From contig NZ_FTNM01000004.1 in assembly GCF_900156415.1 (NCBI RefSeq), positions 1 through 64,000 on the forward strand: 64,000 bases of DNA. Reading direction: 5' to 3'. Positions 7,970-16,164 of the stretch are shown piece after piece (positions within the stretch are counted from its first letter, which is position 1; each line of letters opens with the position of its first letter). The translations under genes were made by a program, and so were the position numbers. The notes below the pieces were generated by a model. That model was not told the DNA's origin, did no database searches, and was given only the letters and a program-made list of their open reading frames with translations. The stretch is from Pontibacter lucknowensis. GTDB lineage: Bacteria; Bacteroidota; Bacteroidia; Cytophagales; Hymenobacteraceae.

Positions 7970-10753
7970 ATGACCCATTTCTACAGAGCACTTTTGCTGG
8001 TATTGTTGTGCTGTATGACCTTGACGGTGCCGGTGCATGCCCAACAGCGGAACGAGTCCCCGCTTATAAGCGGATCATTCCGCAACATGACGTTTCAGGA
8101 TTTTGTACAGCGGCTGGAAACCAGGCTACCCTACAAATTTTACTACGAGCAGGCTGTGGCCGATAGCCTGATGGTTAATCTGGAGGTAGAGGGCGAACCG
8201 CTCAACCAGGCGCTCTCTCAAATACTGAAAGGAACGGACTATAAATTTGCCATCACGGAACAGCGGCAGGTTTTTATCACGCGGCAAAACCCGATCATGA
8301 CGAACCTGCCTTCCAATTTCTTCAAGGACGATGAAGAGGCAAAACGGAACAGCCAAATGGCCACGCCAGCCTACCTGCCGCAGCAGCAGGATAACAAGAA
8401 GAGGATACAGTCAGAAATTAAGCTATATGAAATAGGCACGCCTAATGGAAGCAAAACAGGTAAAGCAAACCTGGCCGGAACCCTGCGCGATGCCAACACA
8501 GGCGAGCCAATCATTGGAGCCCATATTTACATTGAATCTCCGTCCATTGGCACCGCATCAGATCAGTATGGCTACTACTCCCTTTCGCTCCCGGTGGGCC
8601 GTCACGAGCTGAACATACGGGCAGTAGGGCTAAAGAACACCAAGCGTCAGGTTATACTCCACAGTGATGGAAAGCTGGATATTGAGGTGGAAGAAGATAT
8701 CCGCTCTCTGAAAGAAGTGCTGGTGGAGGCTGAAAAAGACCGCAATGTTACGGGCCTGCAGATGGGTATGGAACGCCTTGATATCCGGACGATCAGGCAG
8801 GTGCCGACAGCATTTGGTGAAACCGACATCCTGCGTGTGGTGCTGACGCTGCCTGGCGTTAAATCAGTGGGAGAGGGCGCTACGGGTATGAACGTACGCG
8901 GTGGCTCCACTGACCAGAACCTGATCCTGCTCAACGATGCCACCATCTATAATCCATCACACCTGTTTGGTTTCTTCTCCGCTTTCAACCCGGACGTGAT
9001 CAAGTCGGTGGAACTCTATAAAAGTGCCGTGCCAGCCCGCTACGGCGGACGACTGTCCTCTGTGTTGGAAGTAACCTCACGAGAAGGTAACAAAAAGCAG
9101 TTTAGCGGAACCGGCGGTATCGGTCTGCTCACGAGCCGTCTCACACTGGAGGGGCCAATCATCAAAGACAAGACCTCGATCCTGGTGGGAGGGCGCTCTA
9201 CCTACTCTGACTGGCTGCTCAAAAAGATTCCGAATAAGTCGTTCAGCAACAGTGAGGCTTCATTCTATGACGTGAACACGCACATCAGTCACGAGATCAA
9301 CGAGAAGAACAGCCTGTACCTGACCGGTTATATGAGCAAAGACCGCTTCAAACTGGCTGCTGACACCCTTTACCGTTTCCAGAACCAGAACGCCAGCCTC
9401 AAGTGGAAGCACAACTTCCATAACAAGCTATACAGTGTGGTGACCGGAACATACAGCCACTACGGCTACGATATTTCAAACGAGGAGAATGCCGCGAACG
9501 CTTCTAAAATGGATTTTGGCATCAGCCAGACAGGTATGCAGATAGACTTCAACTACTTCCCTGATTCTAAACATACCCTGGACTTCGGTGCCAGCGCTAT
9601 TCGCTACGAGGTGAACCCGGGTAGTCTGGTGCCAAACCACGCAGAGTCATTGATCAAGGCAGATAAGTTGCAGCAGGAGAAAGCCATTGAAAGTGCCTTG
9701 TACCTTTCTGATCGTTATGATATTAATCAGAACCTTTCGATTTCAGCTGGTTTACGCTACTCTTTCTTCACGGCACTTGGCCAGCGAGATGTGCTGCAGT
9801 ATGCGCCAGGTATGCCAAAGACGCTGAACACGATCGTCGACACGGTTTCTTATGGCAGTGGAAAATCGATCGCGACCTACCACGGACCTGAGTTCAGGCT
9901 TTCGGCCCGTTACGTGCTGTCAGGCAACTCATCAGTGAAGGTGAGCTTCAACAGGCTGCGCCAGTACGTGCACATGCTCTCCAACACGGCTACTATGGCC
10001 CCGACTGATACCTGGAAGCTGAGCGACAGCAACATCAAGCCACAGGTAGGCGATCAGGTGGCGGTTGGCTACTACCGCAACCTGCGCGCCAATACCATCG
10101 AGTTTTCAGCGGAGGCTTACTACAAGTGGATGCAGGACTTCCTGGATTACAGAAGCGGCGCCAGCATCATCATGAATCACCACATCGAGACGGATGTAGC
10201 CAATGCCGAGGGCAAGGCTTATGGCGTGGAACTGATGCTCAAGAAAGCGACAGGTAAACTCAACGGCTGGGTAAGCTATACCTACTCCCGCACCATGGTG
10301 CGCCTGGATGATCCGGCTGTGTCAGAAGTGATCAACAGAGGGGAGTGGTATGCGAGTAACTTTGACAAGCCGCACGACCTGACCATGATCAGCAACTACC
10401 GCTTCAGTCAGCGTTTCAGCACGTCGGTAAACTTTACCTACAGCACCGGTCGTCCTATTACGCTGCCGCTGGGCAAATACTATGATGGCGCTTCACACCG
10501 CATCCTGTACTCAGACCGCAACCAGTACCGCATCCCGGACTACTACCGCGTAGACCTGGCTCTGAACATAGAGGGCAACCATAAGATTGCAAAGCTGGCG
10601 CACAGCTCCTGGACCGTGGCAGTATACAACCTGACAGGTCGTAAAAACCCTTACTCTGTTTATTTCAAATCACAGAAAGGACAGATCAGAGGGTACAAAA
10701 TGTCCATCTTCGGGCATCCAATTCCTACTATCACCTATAATTTTAAGTTTTAA
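7970..10753 (+). CDS. TonB-dependent receptor with STN-like and carboxypeptidase-regulatory N-terminus
   Basis: A 927-residue outer-membrane receptor. Domains in order: signal peptide (1-25, ending VHAQ), an STN-like domain (about 33-110, SGSFRNMTFQDFVQRLE onward), a linker, a carboxypeptidase-regulatory-like beta-sandwich (about 168-250, GTLRDANTGEPIIGAHIYIE), a plug (about 275-370, with VRGGSTDQNLILLNDATIYN and GRLSSVLEVTSREG), then a 22-strand-type barrel ending in an aromatic-terminated strand (YNFKF). An STN domain often signals through FecR/sigma pairs, but none is encoded nearby. It leads a tight set with a DUF4249 lipoprotein and an MG2-domain protein. The substrate is unknown. The TATACC motif is almost absent from this gene. 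Confidence 0.9.
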   Translation: MTHFYRALLLVLLCCMTLTVPVHAQQRNESPLISGSFRNMTFQDFVQRLETRLPYKFYYEQAVADSLMVNLEVEGEPLNQALSQILKGTDYKFAITEQRQVFITRQNPIMTNLPSNFFKDDEEAKRNSQMATPAYLPQQQDNKKRIQSEIKLYEIGTPNGSKTGKANLAGTLRDANTGEPIIGAHIYIESPSIGTASDQYGYYSLSLPVGRHELNIRAVGLKNTKRQVILHSDGKLDIEVEEDIRSLKEVLVEAEKDRNVTGLQMGMERLDIRTIRQVPTAFGETDILRVVLTLPGVKSVGEGATGMNVRGGSTDQNLILLNDATIYNPSHLFGFFSAFNPDVIKSVELYKSAVPARYGGRLSSVLEVTSREGNKKQFSGTGGIGLLTSRLTLEGPIIKDKTSILVGGRSTYSDWLLKKIPNKSFSNSEASFYDVNTHISHEINEKNSLYLTGYMSKDRFKLAADTLYRFQNQNASLKWKHNFHNKLYSVVTGTYSHYGYDISNEENAANASKMDFGISQTGMQIDFNYFPDSKHTLDFGASAIRYEVNPGSLVPNHAESLIKADKLQQEKAIESALYLSDRYDINQNLSISAGLRYSFFTALGQRDVLQYAPGMPKTLNTIVDTVSYGSGKSIATYHGPEFRLSARYVLSGNSSVKVSFNRLRQYVHMLSNTATMAPTDTWKLSDSNIKPQVGDQVAVGYYRNLRANTIEFSAEAYYKWMQDFLDYRSGASIIMNHHIETDVANAEGKAYGVELMLKKATGKLNGWVSYTYSRTMVRLDDPAVSEVINRGEWYASNFDKPHDLTMISNYRFSQRFSTSVNFTYSTGRPITLPLGKYYDGASHRILYSDRNQYRIPDYYRVDLALNIEGNHKIAKLAHSSWTVAVYNLTGRKNPYSVYFKSQKGQIRGYKMSIFGHPIPTITYNFKF

Positions 10754-10758
10754 TTGCC

Positions 10759-11901
10759 ATGAAGATCCGGAACTGGAAAAACCCAATTGTCTGGCTTGTG
10801 ATGCTCCTGGTGAGCGGTTGCGTAGAACCATATTTTCCTGAAGTACTGGAGTCGCCTAGCAGCTTTCTGGTGGTCAATGGCTTCCTGAACGCAAACGGGC
10901 GCACCAGCATACAACTGTTGCGAAGCCAAAACCTCAACGATACAGAAGCTCCACCTGCAGAAGAAAGCGCCACAGTGGTGGTAGAGTCAGAGAGCGGCGA
11001 GCGCTACGGGCTGCATGAAATAGGTTATGGTACTTACATGCACCCTAACCTGCAACTGAGAACCGATATGAAGTACCGGCTGTACATCCGTACGAAGAGC
11101 GGGCAGGAATATGCGTCGGATTATGTAGAGGTAAAACCTGCGCCCGCTATCGACAACGTGCATTGGAAAGCGGTAAATGGAGAAGTTAAGGTGTATGTGA
11201 ATACGCACGATGCCAATAATAATACACATTATTATAAGTGGGAGTATGAGCAAACCTGGCAATTCAGAACCGCTTTCTACTCTGTTTTCAGATACGAAAA
11301 TGAGGAAGTTGTTCAGCGCACACCAAGCGACAGTCCAATCTATATTTGTTGGAAATCAGAAAACTCAACTACTATTGAAGTAGGGTCATCGGTGAAATTG
11401 AATGAGGACAGAATCAACGACTATAACATACTTTCGATACCTTATAATTCGGAGAAGGTTAGTATGAAGAATAGCATCCTGATAAAGCAATATGCACTGA
11501 CCCGGGAAGCGTTTGAGTACCTGGAACTACTGAAGAAGAACACAGAAAGCATTGGGACGCTCTTTGATCCGCTGCCATCTCAGTTGACCAGCAACATCCG
11601 CAGCCTGTCTAACCCTAATGAAACAGTGATAGGCTATATGACGGCCACTACCATGTCGACTAAGCGAATATTTGTAGACAGCCGTGATCTTCCGCGTGAC
11701 TGGCGCTTGTACAATCCGACCTGTGAGCTTGATACCGTTATGAACGGCATGTTGAAGGAGCGATTTGAAGGAGGTTCGCTGGTGCCTGTTGACGCGATAT
11801 ATGGTATGTCACCGGACCCGATTGGTTATACTGCTGCATTACGCCCCTGCGTGGACTGCACTATGCAGGGCACCAATGTTAAACCAGCTTTTTGGGAATA
11901 A
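10759..11901 (+). CDS. DUF4249 lipoprotein
   Basis: A 380-residue predicted lipoprotein. The signal sequence ends in a lipobox LVSGC, with Cys21 the likely lipidated residue. The mature N-terminus (YFPEVLESPSSFLVVNGFLN) is the recognisable start of DUF4249, a Bacteroidota family that typically sits beside TonB-dependent receptors. It begins five bases after the receptor stop and its own stop abuts the next start, so the three genes form one unit. The family is thought to be an outer-surface accessory of the receptor. That is inferred from gene neighbourhood, not from a known activity. Confidence 0.85.
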   Translation: MKIRNWKNPIVWLVMLLVSGCVEPYFPEVLESPSSFLVVNGFLNANGRTSIQLLRSQNLNDTEAPPAEESATVVVESESGERYGLHEIGYGTYMHPNLQLRTDMKYRLYIRTKSGQEYASDYVEVKPAPAIDNVHWKAVNGEVKVYVNTHDANNNTHYYKWEYEQTWQFRTAFYSVFRYENEEVVQRTPSDSPIYICWKSENSTTIEVGSSVKLNEDRINDYNILSIPYNSEKVSMKNSILIKQYALTREAFEYLELLKKNTESIGTLFDPLPSQLTSNIRSLSNPNETVIGYMTATTMSTKRIFVDSRDLPRDWRLYNPTCELDTVMNGMLKERFEGGSLVPVDAIYGMSPDPIGYTAALRPCVDCTMQGTNVKPAFWE

Positions 11902-14370
11902 ATGCCATACCTGAAACAAAAGCCCGAAATGATGATCAACTCTGAACATAATCAACCTCAGCCTGGCATGAAAAGGTATGCGCTGCGCACCTTGCTCTGC
12001 TTTGCGTTGGGATTAGCAGGTATAGGAAATGTAAGCGCCCAGTCTGGCCAGGCTAATGAGGCTGTCAACAGTCTGCAGAAGCACCGGCAGGCATCGCTGC
12101 AAGAGAAGCTATACCTGCACATCGACAGACCCGTGTATGCCTGTGGCGATGAAATGTGGTTTAAGGTATACAATGTAGACGGAAGCCTGCACCGCCCCCT
12201 GGATATGAGCAAGGTGACGTATGTGGAGTTGCTGGATGCGGACCAGAAGCCTGCCCTGCAAGCCAAGGTAGCCATGAAGGATGGGGCTGGCAGTGGCTAT
12301 TTGCAACTGCCCACCACGCTGAAATCTGGCAACTACACAGTGCGGGCCTATACCAGCTGGATGAAAAACTTCGATCCTGAGTTCTACTTCCAGCAGCAGG
12401 TAACGATTATCAACACCTTTGAGCAGCTGCCGAAGCCGGAGGCGCCAAAAGCAAAGGGCTATACCTTGCAGTTTTTCCCGGAAGGCGGGAGTTTGCTTGC
12501 AGGTGTGGCCAGCCAGGTTGCCTTTAAAGTAACAGAAAGCCAGAGCGGCAAAGGAACTGGGCTGGGTGGCCAGATTTTCGATCAGGATGGAAATGAAGTA
12601 GCAACGTTTGCACCACACAAGTTTGGAATGGGCCGTTTTACGTTTACGCCCGAGCAGGACAGGCGCTACACTGCCAAACTCCAGTTGCCTGATGGAAGCA
12701 CCCTGGAACAGACCTTACCGCAGGTACACGAGCGTGGCTATACCTTACAACTGGCAGATACTACTACTAACTATGTGCATATTGCGGTACATTCGGTAGG
12801 CAAACCAGATGAAAATGTATACCTGCTGGGGCATACCCGTCAGCAGGTGGTCAGCTCAGAAAGGGCGCTGCTGCAAAACGGCAAGTATGTGTTCAGGATA
12901 AATAAAGCTGACCTGGCAGACGGCATTACGCACTTCACTGTATTCAACACAGCTGGGCAGCCGGTAAGTGAGCGCCTGTACTTCAAGAACCCTTCAAAAG
13001 AACTAGCCTTACAGGTTGCTGCGTCACAGTCGCAATATAGTCTGCGCGATAAGGTAAGCCTGGAGCTGCAGGCCTCTTCACAGGCCCCGGCAAATCTGTC
13101 GCTGGCGGTGTACAAGCTGGACTCGCTGCAAATGCAGCCTCAGGCGCACATTGCCAGCTACATCTGGTTGGAGTCCGATCTGAAAGGATCCATCGAGAAC
13201 CCTGGCTATTACTTCTCCAAAGAGGGGCAGGCAGACCGGCTGGGTATGGATAACCTGATGCTAACTCATGGCTGGAGCCGCTTCACATGGAATGAAATAC
13301 TGGAAAAGGAACCGGCTAAGCATGCTTTTTTGCCTGAAAACCATGGACATCTGCTCTTTGGTAAGGTAACGCATAAGAGTTCGGGACAGGCTGCTCCGGG
13401 TATCATGACTTACCTGGCGTCACCGGGCAAGCCGATTCGTTTTTACAATGCCAGCAGCAACGCCGATGGCAGACTGATGTTTGAGCTGAAGGACTTCTAT
13501 GGCAATAAGGATGTTGTGCTGCAAACTGATTTCACAAAGGACAGTACCTATCACTTTGAGCTGTTCAGTCCTTTCTCTTCACGCTATACCTCCAGGACGT
13601 CATCTACGCTTCAGCTTGCTGAGTCAAGAGAAGGGGACATCAGAGAGCGCCACATGCAGGTGCAGGTGGAGCATGCTTACTACGGGGCGCATCGCAATAG
13701 ATTCCACACGCCAGGCATAGACAGCACCGCTTTTTATGGGCAGCCATCGGAGCGTTACCTGCTCGATGATTACAAGCGCTTTAAAGTAATGGAGGAAGTG
13801 ATGCGGGAGTATGTACAGGGTGTACAGGTGCGCTTGAGAGGCCGCAGTTTTCACTTCATGGTCCTGAACCGCCCCTACAAGTCTATTTTCCGCCAGAACC
13901 CGATGGTGCTGCTGGATGGCGTGCCGGTATTCAACATTGACAAGATCATGGCTTTTGATCCGCTGAAGGTCAAGCAGCTGGATGTGATTGCGAGCCGTTT
14001 CTTCCACGGTCCGCTGGCTTACGAAGGTTTGGTGAGTTACCAGACCTATACAGGTGATCTGGCCGGCTTTGACCTGGATCCGCGTGCCCTGATGCAGGCA
14101 TACGAGGGACTACAGCAGAAGCGCGAGTTCTACGCACCGGCCTACGACACACCCGAGCAGAAGCGCAGCCGACTAGCCGACTTCAGAAATCTCCTGCACT
14201 GGTCTCCTGAGATCAGGCTGCAGCCTGGCAAAGGAGAGCAGGTGAGTTTTTATACCTCCGATCAGCCGGGTACGTACCTGGTGGTGGTGCAGGGCCTGAC
14301 AGCTGCCGGCGAAACCGGTTACGAACTGCTGCAGATCAGGGTGAACGGCCCGGTTGCGCAAGGGCAGTAA
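11902..14370 (+). CDS. MG2-domain protein with C-terminal TonB-plug-like region
   Basis: An 822-residue exported protein. A more plausible translation start than 11902 is the Met at 11968, which begins a standard signal peptide (MKRYALRTLLCFALGL, cleavage near VSAQ). The mature N-terminus (LQEKLYLHIDRPVYACGDEMWFK) is a macroglobulin-like MG2 domain. The C-terminal third contains PMVLLDGVPVFN and a following FDPLKVKQLDV stretch that resembles a TonB-receptor plug, but there is no barrel. The start follows the DUF4249 stop directly. Such proteins recur with TonB receptor/DUF4249 pairs, suggesting a periplasmic or surface partner of the receptor. Many TATACC motifs occur in the gene. Confidence 0.8.
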   Translation: MPYLKQKPEMMINSEHNQPQPGMKRYALRTLLCFALGLAGIGNVSAQSGQANEAVNSLQKHRQASLQEKLYLHIDRPVYACGDEMWFKVYNVDGSLHRPLDMSKVTYVELLDADQKPALQAKVAMKDGAGSGYLQLPTTLKSGNYTVRAYTSWMKNFDPEFYFQQQVTIINTFEQLPKPEAPKAKGYTLQFFPEGGSLLAGVASQVAFKVTESQSGKGTGLGGQIFDQDGNEVATFAPHKFGMGRFTFTPEQDRRYTAKLQLPDGSTLEQTLPQVHERGYTLQLADTTTNYVHIAVHSVGKPDENVYLLGHTRQQVVSSERALLQNGKYVFRINKADLADGITHFTVFNTAGQPVSERLYFKNPSKELALQVAASQSQYSLRDKVSLELQASSQAPANLSLAVYKLDSLQMQPQAHIASYIWLESDLKGSIENPGYYFSKEGQADRLGMDNLMLTHGWSRFTWNEILEKEPAKHAFLPENHGHLLFGKVTHKSSGQAAPGIMTYLASPGKPIRFYNASSNADGRLMFELKDFYGNKDVVLQTDFTKDSTYHFELFSPFSSRYTSRTSSTLQLAESREGDIRERHMQVQVEHAYYGAHRNRFHTPGIDSTAFYGQPSERYLLDDYKRFKVMEEVMREYVQGVQVRLRGRSFHFMVLNRPYKSIFRQNPMVLLDGVPVFNIDKIMAFDPLKVKQLDVIASRFFHGPLAYEGLVSYQTYTGDLAGFDLDPRALMQAYEGLQQKREFYAPAYDTPEQKRSRLADFRNLLHWSPEIRLQPGKGEQVSFYTSDQPGTYLVVVQGLTAAGETGYELLQIRVNGPVAQGQ

Positions 14371-14388
14371 TCAGTTAGCACAGGTATA

Positions 14389-14428
14389 GAAAAAGCCCCT
14401 ACCAGTACGAACCGGCAGGGGCTTTTTT
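14389..14428. terminator. Bidirectional terminator between converging genes
   Basis: The stem AGCCCCT (14394-14400) pairs with AGGGGCT (14417-14423), flanked by an A-run and a T-run, so it can work on both strands. It separates the MG2 gene from purB. Copies of the dispersed motif flank it in opposite orientation (AGGTATAG near 14383 and CTATACCT near 14438). Confidence 0.85.
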
Positions 14429-14445
14429 ATGAAGGAGGCTATACC

Positions 14446-15798
14446 TTACAGCAGTTGCACACCGGTATAGGTATAAGGACTTATTTTTTTCAATTCAGCC
14501 TTGATGGCATCACTCACCTGCAGGGTGTCGATGAAATTGGCTATTGTCTGCTCGGTGATCTTCTCGTTTTTGCGGGTCAGGTCTTTCAATGCCTCGTAAG
14601 GCTGCGGGTAGCCTTCGCGACGCAGCACAGTCTGTATACCTTCTGCCACAACAGCCCAGTTTTCTTCCAGGTGATGGCGCAGGGCAGCCTCGTTCAGTTC
14701 CAGTTTTCCTATACCACGCTCCAACGATTTCAGGGCTATGAGCACATGAGCCAGCGGCACGCCAACGTTTCGCAGAACGGTAGAGTCTGTGAGGTCGCGC
14801 TGCAGGCGGGAGATCGGCAGCTTGGCCGAGAGATGCTCCAGTACAGCGTTGGCTATACCTAAGTTACCCTCCGCGTTTTCGAAATCGATCGGATTAACCT
14901 TGTGCGGCATGGCTGAAGAGCCTACTTCGCCGGCTTTGATCTTCTGCTTGAAATAGCCCATCGACACATACTGCCACACATCGCGCGAGAAGTCGATCAG
15001 GATGGTGTTGAGGCGCTTAATGCCGTCGAAGTAAGCGGCCAGATTGTCGTAGTGTTCGATCTGGGTAGTGTACTGGCTACGGCGCAGGCCCAGGGCCTCC
15101 TGCACGAAACGGTTTCCGAACGCAGGCCAGTTTACATCCGGGTAGGCCACATGGTGGGCGTTGAAGTTACCGGTCGCTCCGCCAAACTTAGCCGAAAAAG
15201 GCACCTGGCGCACCTGCTCCAGCTGGGCTTCGAGCCGCTCAGCAAACACCATGATCTCTTTGCCCAGTCGGGTAGGAGAGGCAGGCTGTCCGTGGGTATG
15301 GGCCAGCATCGGGATGTCTTTCCAGGATTTTGCCAGGTTCACCAGCGTCTGGTGCAGCTGCTGGTATAGCGGCATAAGCACCTTTTCATCGGCTTCGCGC
15401 AGGGAGAGCGGGATGGCCGTATTGTTCACATCCTGCGATGTCAGGCCAAAGTGAATGAACTCCTTGTACTGGCTGAGGCCGAGGTTGTCGAATTTCTCTT
15501 TAATGAAATACTCTACCGCCTTCACATCATGGTTGGTGGTCTTTTCCGTTTCCTTGATGCGCAGGGCATCGGCCTCTGAGAACTGCTCGTAAATGGCCCG
15601 CAGTTCAGCAAATTGGTAGGGAGGTACGCCTTCCAGCTGTGGCAGCGGCAATTCGCACAGGGCAATGAAATACTCCACCTCTACCAGCACGCGGTAGCGG
15701 ATCAGTCCGAACTCAGAAAAATAAGCAGCTAGCTCTGAAGTATTGCGGCGGTAGCGGCCATCCACCGGTGATATGGCCGTGAGTGATGTCAGATTCAT
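14446..15798 (-). CDS. purB: Adenylosuccinate lyase
   Basis: A 450-residue enzyme of purine synthesis. It splits SAICAR and adenylosuccinate, releasing fumarate. The family signature GSSAMPHKVNPIDFEN is intact, as are TSQDVNNTA and the THGQPASPT stretch with its catalytic-region His. I start it at 15798, where MNLTSLTAISPVDGRY matches the family N-terminus; the open frame extends 33 codons further upstream without family resemblance. The gene is monocistronic, divergent from the GT51 gene and convergent with the MG2 gene. Length matches the bacterial PurB of about 450-460 residues. Confidence 0.95.
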   Translation of the reverse strand: MNLTSLTAISPVDGRYRRNTSELAAYFSEFGLIRYRVLVEVEYFIALCELPLPQLEGVPPYQFAELRAIYEQFSEADALRIKETEKTTNHDVKAVEYFIKEKFDNLGLSQYKEFIHFGLTSQDVNNTAIPLSLREADEKVLMPLYQQLHQTLVNLAKSWKDIPMLAHTHGQPASPTRLGKEIMVFAERLEAQLEQVRQVPFSAKFGGATGNFNAHHVAYPDVNWPAFGNRFVQEALGLRRSQYTTQIEHYDNLAAYFDGIKRLNTILIDFSRDVWQYVSMGYFKQKIKAGEVGSSAMPHKVNPIDFENAEGNLGIANAVLEHLSAKLPISRLQRDLTDSTVLRNVGVPLAHVLIALKSLERGIGKLELNEAALRHHLEENWAVVAEGIQTVLRREGYPQPYEALKDLTRKNEKITEQTIANFIDTLQVSDAIKAELKKISPYTYTGVQLL

Positions 15799-16164
15799 GG
15801 AAATGAGAATGTTTCGTCTGTCAAAGATAAGCAGTAATGCCAATGCACGCCAAATAAGCAGATGCCTATTTAGCAGGTATCGGTGGCTTAGGACCAATTG
15901 TAGTGTTATGGCACATAAAAAAGAACGGAAGGGTGAATTTGCCTGTTAGTTTAATGTAAAATGCTGTTAATGAAACAATTGGTATCTTTCTTGCGGTTGA
16001 AGCAGCCAGTTAGTGCCTGAAGTCATATCCAAATCCGACTAAGGTCGTATGCGGGGTAGATAACATATACCATACGGTATTACGTATGCGTGATGAAGTG
16101 ATATATTATATCAGCACTATATTTTGATACTAAATCTTATTAGCGTAATTCGCATCTTGATATT
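15799..16164. other. Divergent promoter region of purB and the GT51 gene
   Basis: A 366-base gap with no supported gene. It should carry promoters for both neighbours. A 15-bp perfect palindrome TGATATATTATATCA lies at 16099-16113 and a shorter ATACC(4 nt)GGTAT repeat lies about 30 bases before it. Either could be a regulator site; no regulator can be named. Confidence 0.45.
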
